From Palaemon carinicauda (Eukaryota; Arthropoda; Malacostraca; Decapoda; Palaemonidae), in contig NC_090741.1 in the NCBI RefSeq assembly GCF_036898095.1, positions 20,849,601 through 20,913,600 on the forward strand: a stretch of DNA of 64,000 bases. The letters are read 5' to 3'. The position numbers were made by a program, and so were the translations under genes. Each line of letters begins with the position of its first letter. The stretch's first letter is position 1. Shown piece by piece: positions 35,401 to 46,076 of this stretch. The notes beneath the pieces are model-generated. The model ran no database searches. It saw only the letters and a list, made by a program, of their open reading frames with translations, and was not told where the DNA came from.

Positions 35401-37219
35401 GCTAGTCTTCATGAGATTAGGTTATTTTATTCATATATTTTATTTGTCATTTTAAGAGGTGTATAACCAGCTCATAAGGTGGGTGGCACTCATGTAGAAT
35501 TAAGTTAATGTATGTAAATTACCTAAGACTTTCGACACTCATTGAGATATATATTCATTCTCCTTCATATTTGTAAATTTACATTATTTTGAAGAATTGA
35601 ATATTTATTTCACGTAGTTTTGTTACAAAGTCTTATGTAACTTGTTAAAAGGTATGCTGTATGACACAAAAGTTAGTGATTGCACCATGTTTCCATGCGG
35701 TTGGACATTGCAGGAAGGTTCTTGACTGGAAATTATATTTTTAATGTTACAAGTGTAGGTAGGCGCAGTTAGCTGAGAGAGTTGCCTCACCAAGCAATGA
35801 TAGTACCCTACTTCAAAATGCCAAGTTGGTGACCATGACGCCGCAAGGGCCATCCCCCCCCCACCCCCCTACGAAAATGCTTTACTAGAAGTTTCTAGAG
35901 AAAATTTGTATGATATATATATAGGACCAACTCATGTTTAGAGACCAGAGAGATCCAGCTAATATCCCCCAAAATTTGAGCTTCCGTTAGTGCTCTAGCC
36001 AGCATCTATCCAGCCACTATGTGCATAGTGCCTCCTCTCAAACGTGCATAGTGTTTTCTCTCTATCGTATACCTTGTATAATGTTGTGCTTTATAGAAAG
36101 AGGCAATTGGTGTATATAAGGCCTATCTAACCCATCATTTCTCGTGCTTGATACAGGGTTTGGGATCAAGCTCGACTGCCAACTCCAAGTGTTGTGTTAC
36201 ATCTATCAGCTCTATCTGTCTTTCTTTTGTGATTCCTAACCATGTTTTATAACTATGAAACTCAAAGTATTAAATAAATAAATCTAAAATGTCTCATGTA
36301 AGGGCCAAATTTTTGCAACTATAGCATGCCAGCAAAGTTGTTAGCGATTGTAACAATCTTCCCCGAGCAAATTATTTTCCTTCCTATAAATTCTATATTT
36401 GTTTGAAATATGGGAAAATTTAGTCTGATCACACATGAAGCCTAAAGACCGTCATTTAAAAAAAATCACATTATTTATTTCATGAACATAAGTTTCATAA
36501 AGGTCTACGAACATAAAACGAAAGGTATCCAAAAGAATTTTTTGTGTTTGGTTTCTCAGACGGGTGATCAAATTGTTTCACACTCAATGAGGATAATGTC
36601 TAAATATATAAGCAACTAGACGCAAACTATTGCCATATAATTAAGATAGACGATATATCAACCTACCACTGTATGCAACTAGCCCCTGCCTCACTTACAG
36701 TGAGTCTAAAAAGGTCAGATATTCTAGGATCATCAGCCATTATGATGAATTTTAATATAGTATTTTTATTGGGAACATTTCTGGATAAGAGGCTAAAATG
36801 CCAATAAACATCGATAATTGAAGTGTTTTAATACAATCTTCATTGTTCATGAATTTAGTACTACGTGAACTACAAATAATTTCACATACAGAATCTTTCC
36901 TTTGTACATCATTCTACACACAAGCACATATTAATTTTTATTATTATAAGCATGTTGATTTTTAACATCGTATACCGTATGTATTTCATTATTATAGATC
37001 TTCAATTTCCTTTTCCTTTTGAAATAGATATTGTTATTCTAAGACATGTTCTAACTGTCCCTTGAGTTCTTTTATTTTTTGTACGTTCTTTGCAACACTT
37101 TTTAATAAAAAATTGACCGCAAGTCTACTGTATAGGTAAAATGTATCATATTAATAAGGATAATTAGTTACTCCATAATATATAAACTTTCATTTTTTTC
37201 CTAATGGATCACAACGGTA
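35401..37219. other. No gene seen; one promoter/polyA-like arrangement
   Basis: A GTATATAAGG motif at about 36113 is followed about 160 bp later by AATAAATAAATC, which resembles a TATA box and a polyadenylation signal of a decayed LTR. No ends or coding partner are visible. A homopolymer-rich C stretch lies at 35854-35872. Confidence 0.35.
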
Positions 37220-37582
37220 TCAGTATTTAGATAAATGTGCACCGTGTTTTGTGTACTTGTTCTTAGCTATGGTAAAATAAATACGTTGATGAAATGTAAG
37301 ATAAGTTCGTAGGCAACTTACACCTAACCCAAATATCAGTATCCATTCTTTCTCGGTGTCTTTGCAGTAATAGAACCGGTTGATATTTTTTGAAGATTCG
37401 AGGTGAAAGTTGTCATAACGTTTATGAAGAATCTCATTCACTAAAAGCTGAACATGGAAATTATGGTCACAAATTTTTCTGAGCTCCGACCTCGTCTTAA
37501 TGGTAGGTGCAAAACTGCCGGGAAAAGTATAATTTTGATTAACTTCTGGTATATTATCTGGATACTTAAATGTACGAATCAT
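37220..37582 (-). CDS. Hypothetical 120-codon open frame, unrecognised
   Basis: An uninterrupted minus-strand frame from ATG at 37582 with mixed composition (Arg, Lys, Asp, Cys and aromatic residues), less repeat-like than other orphan frames here. It has no domain I recognise, no visible signal peptide and no splice evidence. It sits alone in AT-rich DNA, 580 bp from the Merlin element. It may be chance, a decayed exon or an old element; no function is proposed. Confidence 0.2.
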   Translation of the reverse strand: MIRTFKYPDNIPEVNQNYTFPGSFAPTIKTRSELRKICDHNFHVQLLVNEILHKRYDNFHLESSKNINRFYYCKDTEKEWILIFGLGVSCLRTYLTFHQRIYFTIAKNKYTKHGAHLSKY

Positions 37583-38160
37583 TTCTTCAAATATAAAGAG
37601 TCTCCAAAACTTTTTAACAAATCAATTTGATTAAACATCAGAATTATATAACCTTCAGTTAATTCATATATACCAGCGTATTTTCCTATTTCATTGGCGC
37701 AATAAGCATATAAACTGGAATTAAATTATTTGGTTGATAATGCTTATGTACCCTCTTAGAACAATGTTATTCTTTGGTAATGTCATCTCATGCAATATGA
37801 AACTTTCTAAGGTCAAATGTCTTTTTTCTTTATGCAGTATCATAAATTAACCCTTCATGGACTGGGTGGTTCAAAATCATCTAGAAGATTAATGGAGTTC
37901 ACGCAGACCCCATTCTTTTGAGTCAGATAAATACATTATGTATGAGCTCACAATTGCTGAACTTTACATGTGTATTCTTCAGGCGTTTTATGATGAAACC
38001 TTAATATCCTTTTTATATATATTGTAAAAATAAATTCTCATTTATGTGTAAGAAAAAAAGTGAAAAAATGCACTTATTTAACCGAATTACAACTCTTCTC
38101 AAGTTAACAAGTAAATATTAGCAATTAACGACAAAAAAGACATACAGGTTATGGTTTTTG

Positions 38161-39685
38161 GGTGCTCTTCCAATATGTGGCCTATCGGTTTGTTTCTCTT
38201 CCAATGTGATCTACCAGGTTATTTCTCTTCCAATATGTGATCTACCGAGTTGTTTACATTCCAATATGTGACCTACACAATAACAACCCCTATTTCCCCC
38301 CACACACTTGCAAACTACGGGGTTTTTAAACTACGTAGTTGTTTACCTATTAACTATACATAATTAACCATTAAACATAGCAAAATATCTAGTTGTCAGC
38401 ATTCCAGTATAAACCAAATAATCTTCAAAACTTAAATTTGAAATATCCATTTGGAATATTTATTTAGAATACAACCCATATAATGTGGACTCACGCAGAG
38501 TTTGTAAGGAAGGTTATTCACAATGAAGAAAAAGTTGTAGCCTACTTACGTGAAAAGAATTTATTGGATGATCCTGAAGTTGTTGCCATTAATTGTCATA
38601 AGTGCGGAAGTGTTATGAAAAATAAAAGACGTAAAGTGAAAGGAAGTTTTGTACCTGTAATGAGATGTCCAGTGAAAGGATATCAAACTTTTAAAAGTGC
38701 TCGTACTGGAAACAGTTTTTTTTTCATTACTCTGATTTAAATAATAAGACAAATTTCAAACTTTCCTTATGCCAGATTCTGGATATTGTGTATTTTGGTG
38801 TGTGTGAAACCCCTATCAAATATGCTGAAGTTATCACTGGACGATCTCATTCCACACTAGTTGACTGGTATAACATGTGCCGTGAAGTTTGTACTAGTTC
38901 AACAAAAAGGTCAGATGGTCGGGACTACTGCAGAGCCAATACAGATAGATGAAGCTAGATTTGCTGGCAGGAGGAAATATAACTGTGGAAAACTACTTCA
39001 AGGAAATCTTGACCCAGAATCAACAGACAGTGGAGCAGAAATTGAAAATAATAGGAATCATGGCAACAGGATAGACGGCCCTTGGGTGTTCGGTTTAAAG
39101 AAGGGTCTTGACTGTCGTTATTTTTATGTTGATCGTCGAGACAGAAATACACTTCTACCAATAATAATTCGTGAATGTGCACAAGGATCAGTAATACATT
39201 CAGACGAGTGGCTGGCTTATAGCAGCACCTTGAAGTCTCATGGATTTGTACACTCCACTGTTAACCATCAGCGGAATTACGTCGACCCAAACACTGGAAC
39301 GCATACCCAATCAATTGAAAGATCGTGGTTAGATGCAAAAATAAAAATTTTGCGAATGATGAGAGGTACCGCTAAACAAATGCTTCAGTCACATCTGGAT
39401 GAATACTGTTATAGAATGATGAGAAAAGAATCTGTAGATTTATATTCTGACTTTTTAAATGATATTAGATAGGTCTATCGTTAAATGTCTTGATTTTTAC
39501 CTTTTTCCATTTTTGCTATCGTTAAATGTCTATTATTTCCTTTGTGAATTTTTCATTAAATATAGTCAATAATAAAATAATGTTATTTTTATTTTGTCTA
39601 CTTTTTTCCTAGTAGATCACATGCCATGAACAGTAGATCAATAGTAGATCACAAACCTTCGGTAGATCACATATTGGAAGAGCAC
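38161..39685 (+). mobile_element. Merlin (ISXO2-like) DNA transposon with TIRs and 9-bp TSD
   Basis: A 1525-bp element. The left end GGTGCTCTTCCAATATGTG and the right end (reverse complement GTGCTCTTCCAATATGTG) form inverted repeats of at least 18 bp. ATGTGATCTACC-type motifs recur in both ends. The flanks are TGGTTTTTG at 38152-38160 and again at 39686-39694, a perfect 9-bp duplication (or 8 bp if the final T belongs to the element). Length, ends and duplication all fit Merlin. Confidence 0.93.
38483..39472 (+). pseudogene. Merlin-type DDE transposase, two compensating frameshifts
   Basis: The start ATG at 38483 leads into a zinc-ribbon-like N-terminus (CHKCGSVM ... MRCPVKGYQTFKS). A frameshift in the T-run at 38717-38725 moves the frame to HYSDLNNKTNFKLSLCQILD and TGRSHSTLVDWYNMCREVC. 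A second change near 38912 restores the first frame. The catalytic core follows: IQIDEARFAGRRKYN (first Asp), SVIHSDEWLAY (second Asp) and HTQSIERSWLDAKIK (third, Glu), with the NYVDPNTGTHTQ signature typical of the family. Stop at 39470-39472. About 330 residues in total, normal for Merlin. Only two small indels separate it from an intact gene, so it is a young copy. Confidence 0.93.
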
Positions 39686-39759
39686 TGGTTTTTGTTCTTT
39701 TTGACAATATGACTTACACATCAAGAAAATTTAATATGCAATCCTTAAAAATAGAGTTA

Positions 39760-41040
39760 CAATTTGCATCATTCACTGGGTCACCACATGATGTGCACAA
39801 TCTTTTTTTTTTTTTCTTTTGTCCAGCTTCCTCGAACACTTGGAACAACGCCTTTTCTTGGTTTCTTGGAGCTGAGTTGTGGAGGTAGCGCTGTCTTCCT
39901 TAATCATAAAGGCTTCCATACATTGAATTATATTCCTTGCGAAATTAGCCCGTAAATCTCTGAAACGCCACTGGATCTGTGGCTTAAAAAGCTGTTCAGC
40001 AAGGTCAGACACAAAATTCCTGCGCTTTTGGTTTCCATTATAGACACTAGAGTTCTTTTCCATGAAACATACAGCAGCATTATATCTTACAACTTCAATC
40101 TTTCAGTAAAAAATAACCTAAGGTCTTCTATTGGTGATTTCTTTACATGCTCAGTCCTTGACTGAGAGATCTAAGGTATCAACCCCACCTTTTGTTGTAT
40201 TATAGTCCAAAATCATATCAGGTTTGAAAGGTTCATCTTCTTGTATCTTAATGACATAATGCATTGTGCTCAGTGAAATTACTGCCTTATTGAATTTTGG
40301 GACATAGCTGGATATCATATAATGATGATCTTTGCTGAAGCCAAACTTTATTGATTGCACTTTCCATTACCGCTCTGCTTGAAATGATAGGGGTATTTGC
40401 CGTTTATTTTTCCTAAATGTTCCCAAGAGAGTAGTATTCTTGTTCAGTAGTTCTAGAGCAGAACTAACATCTGTAAAGACATTGTCACATATAACCTTTC
40501 TTGCTGATTTAGCAATAATTGTGGTAAGATCCAGAACATGCACCAGATTTAAATCCCATATTTATTGAGTTTTGATGGCATATATATGTTCAAGGAACAC
40601 CTTCCTCGGATTGATAATAGAGGTTCATCAAAAGTAACACATGATCTTGCTTTATAGTTAACCTCGCATGCTTCAATAAACTTATGCCAAACTTCATTTA
40701 TAGGTGCCAATCTCCCTTGTTCACCATTTTTTCTCACTAGACATGTTAACATCTCATCAAATCTTATGCACCTCTTCATTTCTTTGCCCCTTCCGCGACT
40801 CATAGAAGCACGATAAATTGGTGGTCCAGTCTTGGTACTGAATATTTCAGTAACAGGTTTGCATGTATCCTTATCCACTCCAGATATATGATAAAGACCT
40901 ACCCATGCCATCAATTCAACACAATCTACTATCTTATATTCTTTGGCATGAATAGCAGCTCCTTTTTCATTAGTTGCTTGTACAATAAGATCCATTATTT
41001 CATCAATGAGAATTGGAATGTAGCACTAGCACTATGAGTA
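39760..41040 (-). pseudogene. piggyBac-type transposase B, truncated and disrupted
   Basis: A minus-strand remnant of a second piggyBac lineage. Frame 40995-40549 carries DLIVQATNEKG, MAWVGLYHISGVDKD and first catalytic Asp FDEPLLSIRGRC, then IYMPSKLNKYGI. A stop or shift near 40557 leads to a frame reading WDLNLVHVLDL and DNVFTDVSSALELL (second Asp). A TAA near 40369 is followed by SYVPKFNKAVISL and TKGGVDTLDL (third Asp). The rest is deleted up to frame 40063-39773 (YNGNQKRRNFVSDLAEQLF), ending in a partial Cys-rich tail (RRCSKCSRKLDKR). The N-terminus is missing and no terminal repeats were found. Confidence 0.88.
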
Positions 41041-41311
41041 GGTACAGTTAGAATCAAAAGAACGCCGACATTCAGGGGAAATCTTTCATCAGATGTCTCT
41101 TATGTTCCCATGATAAAACAGACAACGATTTGCCCTTCTTACTACTGCTACGAAATGGGCGGAGCCTCCTCAAACCTTAGCGAATCAAAGGGAGTAAAGG
41201 GCTATCTTTGTTAGTGGAAGTATTGAAATGTAACAAATCGAATTGCCATATATCATACTCGGTTATCATTTGACGTCTCAAATATTCACTATAAATACTA
41301 AATATACAAAT

Positions 41312-41317
<6 letters not shown>

Positions 41318-41346
<29 letters not shown>

Positions 41347-41347
41347 C

Positions 41348-41409
<62 letters not shown>

Positions 41410-41428
41410 GTCTGTGTATATATATACA

Positions 41429-41486
<58 letters not shown>

Positions 41487-41492
41487 TATATC
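41318..41492. repeat. (CA)n(TA)n(TG)n compound microsatellite
   Basis: About 175 bp of alternating dinucleotide blocks. Confidence 0.97.
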
Positions 41493-41686
41493 ATGAACCC
41501 ACAAAATCATATAGAAAATCTTGGAGTGTTGTAGCTAAATAATTCCTTCCGTTTGCAGCTACATTACCTTATTGGTTTTGTTCAAGTTACCGATGAAAGA
41601 AAAAAGTAGATTCAATTATGGTTCTACGTTGTAAAATATAAATAAAAAAAAAAAAACATACATGAATTATACCCACCTAAATGACG

Positions 41687-41689
<3 letters not shown>

Positions 41690-41740
<51 letters not shown>
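41690..41740. repeat. (GA)n microsatellite
   Basis: About 25 GA units with one GG interruption. Confidence 0.98.
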
Positions 41741-42509
41741 TCAAATGGTTTGATCTTAATCGAGTTAATGAAGTAATCTACCAGCACATAAACTTCCTTT
41801 GTAGACATTTATGCATATCAAACTTTTGTTTGTCATTATTATGCAATGTTTCCAATAGAAATGATTGTATTATACTCCCAAAGCTTATTGTTATTTTTCA
41901 GATGCTAGATTGACTGCTATAAACTACTTCCAGTTTATAGATATTCATAGATTGTAACATTTCGTAATACGTGAGGATACTTTATTGTAAAATATTTCTC
42001 AAGTTATTCAGATTCAGGGGTATGCGCCGTTTTATCTTTAGACCCAAAGCCACTTTCCCTTCATTCATCATTTTATTTTACATTCCCATTCGTTGAGCTT
42101 TGTCGTCTCACCGTCTGTTATCTTGGCATGAAATGGTTAGCATTGCTATTTGAACTAAAATTGTAAACATATACAGTCAAATCTTTGCTGCATTGCTAAT
42201 TCAATCTTTATCGCAAGTGCTTTATTCACTTGATAATTATCGTGACCTAATGGAAAAATTGGAGACTGTTATCACAGGGTATAAATAACGGGATTATTTT
42301 GTTAGATTCAAATGCTTATCAAAATAATGTGATTTTGGGGGAAAATAACTATAATTAGTGAGTCGTCTTTTGCTTTTGGGCGTTTGGAGGATTTGGTTCC
42401 TTAAGGTTTCGTATGCCAACATTTGTCCGGCTGCATATAGTTTGATCATTATATTTTGCACTCTATATACCTTAAATGCTCTATAGGAAAATCTAACCGG
42501 TTGCCTCAT
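41741..42509. other. No gene seen
   Basis: No coding motif. A 71-codon minus frame at 42294-42509 overlaps the start of the LINE and has no motif. Confidence 0.5.
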
Positions 42510-45005
42510 TAGATCCTCACCTGGGTGCGGCCTCTTTTACGGATGAAATAGACAGCTTTTTCTATGAATGCTTTCCTTTAAAAACAAAATATGTAAGTGT
42601 TAAAAGATTGGTGAATAAGTGGCTCTCCAAAGGGCTACTGAAATCAATTAACATTAAACATAATTTATATCGAAGAATGAAATTGGGTGCTTATAGTGCC
42701 CAAAGCTATAGAAACTATTGTAATATGTTGCTTACATTAATTCACGTGGCAAAGAAAAAATATTTTGATAGTACTTTTGATCAACTCCGAAATGATGCTA
42801 AAAAATCCTGGGATCTCATAAATTCGTCCCTTAGGCCTGGAAAGAAAAAGCGCACGTCGCTAAGAAAACTCATTGGTCGTAACGGCGAAACTATTACTGA
42901 CAGCCAACAGATTGCAAATGCTTTCAATCTTCATTTCTCTACAATCGGCATTACTCTCCGAGATGCTCTGCCTCAAAATAATCAGTTAGATTTTCATTCC
43001 TATTTGCCTCCTTCAAATCAGCACTCTATTTATTTGACCCCATCTTCTCCACTTGAAGTAATCAACATTATAAAAAACTAAAGAACAAAAAAGCAAATAT
43101 TCATTCTCCTCTACTAAACCATATAAGAATAATGCTAGTTTACTTGCCTTTCCTATATCCTTATTGTTCAACCGTTGTATTGCCTCTGGCATTTATCCTG
43201 ACATTTCTAAAATAGCGTGCGTTACTGTGCTACATAAGTCTGGTGATAAATCGGATGTCAATAACTATAGACCAATAAGTTGCCTTCCCTTATTGAATAA
43301 AATTTTTTTTAAATTATGGTACAATCGACTCTACTCTTTCTTTATTAGATGTAATATCTTTTCTACCTGTCAGTATGGCTTTCTGCGTGGCGTTAGTACA
43401 GGTGATGCTGTAAATGACCTTCTTGAAAATATCTACAATGCGATGAATAAAAATGAATACCTTGGTGCGGTCTTTTTAGATTTGAGTAAATCCTTTGACA
43501 CAGTGTCTCATGATGTGCTGCTTAAAAAGCTCGAACATTATGGAATACATGGAAATGCGTTACTCTTACTAAAATCCTACTTAATGAGTCGAAAACAATT
43601 TGTGACCCTTGATGGCCATCTCTCAGAGGTTATGGATGTCAAAATAGGTGTTCCCCAGGGATCAGTCTTAGGCCCCTTATTTTTCCCCGCCTATATCAAT
43701 GATCTACCTCGATCAGTAGGTAGGTTAAGGTCCATACTCTTTTCCGATGACACTACGCTTCATTTTAGACATACAAATATCTACTCCCTCTGTGATACAC
43801 TAACCGCTGATTTAACTCATGTAAAAAACTGGCTACTAGCAAATAAGTTAACCTTAAATGAAAGAAAGACATACTTCATAATCTTTTCTCTACGTGGAGT
43901 TCCGGATAACATAAGGGTTGCTATAGGAAATCACACTCTGGATCAGAAGTCCAGTGGTAAATTTTTAGGGATAATTCTTGATAATAAACTAACTTTCTGT
44001 GAGCATGTAAATATGACGGTTAATAAAATTGCCAAAGTAATGGGTATCATATATAGATTAAAAGATTATTTCCCCTTATATATTATAAAACAATTGTATC
44101 ACTCGTTAGTATCTCCTCACCTAAATTACTGCAATACGGCGTGGGGGAGTAGTAGTAGAAATGTCTTGCAACCATTAATTGTAATTTAAAAAAGACTGGT
44201 AAGAATCATAAGCTCCAGTGATTACTTAGCTCATACATCGCCACTCTTCCGGTCTCTCTCGATATTGAAGCTGGAAGACACTTATAAGCTCTCCTTAATG
44301 AATATGGTGTTCCAAACACTTATTTTGAACAAATTTCCAGATTTAAGACGAAAAATAATTCAGGAACAATCAGTTTATCCATATGGAACAAGAAATTCAA
44401 ACTTAACTCTTCCCTTCATACGTATTAATAGATGCGAGCAATCGTATCTATACCAAGGTATTAAACTTTGGAATACTCTGCCCGCTTATCTAAAGGCACT
44501 GCTTAGCGTTCGATCTTTTAAGAAATCATATACAAATCTCCTGTTATCTGGGTATTAAGCTTTATTAATAAATATTTATTCTTGCCTACCTAACCACAAC
44601 GCAAATATGTTTCATTGTTTAGAATATCTTTATTTGTAAAACTAATTCTTTTACTGATTTTTTTGCTTAATATCTACAATTTTTCAATGTACATACCATT
44701 AGCTTTCATATACCATCCTTCTTTATTATATAAATATGCATTTCCATTTGTTTTTAGGCTAAGAATCTCATTTATATGTATCTATTTGTATACATATGAT
44801 TATGTATATGTATGCGTACATTTTGTATATCTATATCCATATTTACTTTATTTTTTATTTCTACTTAATTAATGATATTATTTTAGTTGTATTATTGCCC
44901 GAAGAGCTCTGCTCCACATGGGCTTGGACTGAGTCTTTTTTTTTTCTTTTTGTAAATCTTTGTATGTAAATATTTTTTGTCCAATAAACATTATTTTTAT
45001 TAACT
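42510..45005 (+). mobile_element. 5'-truncated LINE of the CR1/L2/Jockey group
   Basis: The coding remnant 42515-44558 is followed by about 440 bp of 3' UTR ending near CCAATAAACATTATTTTTAT. No endonuclease is present, so the copy is 5' truncated, as is usual for LINE insertions. The clade (CR1, L2, Daphne or similar) cannot be set by eye. Confidence 0.8.
42515..44558 (+). pseudogene. LINE reverse transcriptase (ORF2) remnant
   Basis: Reads through FYECFPLKTKYVSVKRLVNK (pre-RT region), then RT motifs: NNYRPISCLPLLNKIF, GFLRGVSTGDAV, AVFLDLSKSFDTVSHDVLL, IGVPQGSVLGPLFF, the catalytic box as FSDD (Ser for the usual Ala), then KFLGIILDNKLTF and YHSLVSPHLNYCNTAWGSSS. The C-terminus (YPYGTRNSNLTLPFIRIN, IKLWNTLPAYLKAL, SVRSFKKSY) is typical of the group. 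Breaks: a stop at 43079-43081, a frame change before 43164 and an in-frame TAA at 44187-44189. Otherwise the 341-codon RT block is open, so the copy is fairly young. Confidence 0.88.
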
Positions 45006-45087
45006 AAGATATTTTCTTTAACTGGAATAATGATAAAGGAATGGGGTATATATATTGTATATATGTTGAGATACTACCACTAGAGAG

Positions 45088-45668
45088 TTATGGGGTCTTT
45101 TGACTGGCCAGACAGTACTGCATTGGATCCTTCTCTCTGGTTACGGTTCATTTTCCCTTTGCCTACATATTCACACACCGAATAGTCTGGCCTATTCGTT
45201 ACATATTCTCCTCTGTCGTCATACACCTGACAACACTGAGATTACCAAACAATTCTTCTTACTGCACTGTAATTGTTCAGTGGCCACTTTCCTCTTTGTA
45301 AGGGTAGAGGAGACTCTTTAGCTGTGGTAAGCAGCTCTCCTAGGAGAAGGACACTCCAAAATCAAACCATTGTTCTCTAATCTTGGGTAGTGCCTTAGCC
45401 TCTGTACCATGGTCTTCCACTATCTTGGGTTAGAGTTCTCTTGCTTGAGGGTACACTCGGGCACACTGTTCTATCTTATATCTTATTTCTCTTCCAATTG
45501 TTTTGTTAAAGTTTTTATAGTTTATAAAGTGATATTTCTTTTAATATGGTTGCTCTTCTTAAAATATTTTATTTTTCCTTGTTTCCTTTCCTCACTGAGC
45601 TATTTTCCCTGTTGGAGCCCCTGGGCTTATAGCATCCTGCTTTTCCAACTAGGGTTGTAGCTTAGCAA

Positions 45669-45700
<32 letters not shown>
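45088..45700 (+). mobile_element. (TAA)n-tailed non-coding retroelement, copy 2
   Basis: Starts GGGGTCTTTTGACTGGCCAG and ends (TAA)n at about 45670-45700. It aligns with 14565-15160 over its whole length, with indels. Its last about 110 bp, through TTTCCAACTAGGGTTGTAGC, match the 3' end of the LINE at 50986-52124. Confidence 0.85.
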
Positions 45701-45701
<1 letters not shown>

Positions 45702-46013
45702 TATCTGAGTGGCACCACTTATTCATGGAAGCATGCTTCATAATGCGATTCTTTTAATTTTAGTATGATGGAGATTGTAAAAACTAAGATAGACCAAAAT
45801 AAGATACAGATCTCCAAATGCCTTATTCCGGAATCCAGCTAATGAATACCTTGTCTTGGCTTTACACAAATATCAAATAGTTCCAAGTTGGAATGGTCAA
45901 GTGTAGGTGTTTCATGCTGCCCCTTGGAAGAGATTTCTTTTATAAAGGCACAGTGAGAAGCTAAGAACCAAAGTTGACGCTCTAATACGAGCACCGAGGC
46001 AGAAGGGCATTCA

Positions 46014-46076
46014 TTTTAGAGTTGAGACTATGAAACTTCGGATAAACAAACGACATCGTCATCAGATAGACCTGCC
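46014..46076 (+). repeat. Repeat R, copy A, left piece
   Basis: Matches 54795-54860, including CTTCGGATAAACAAACGACA. It continues after the P-type insertion at 49647. Confidence 0.85.
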
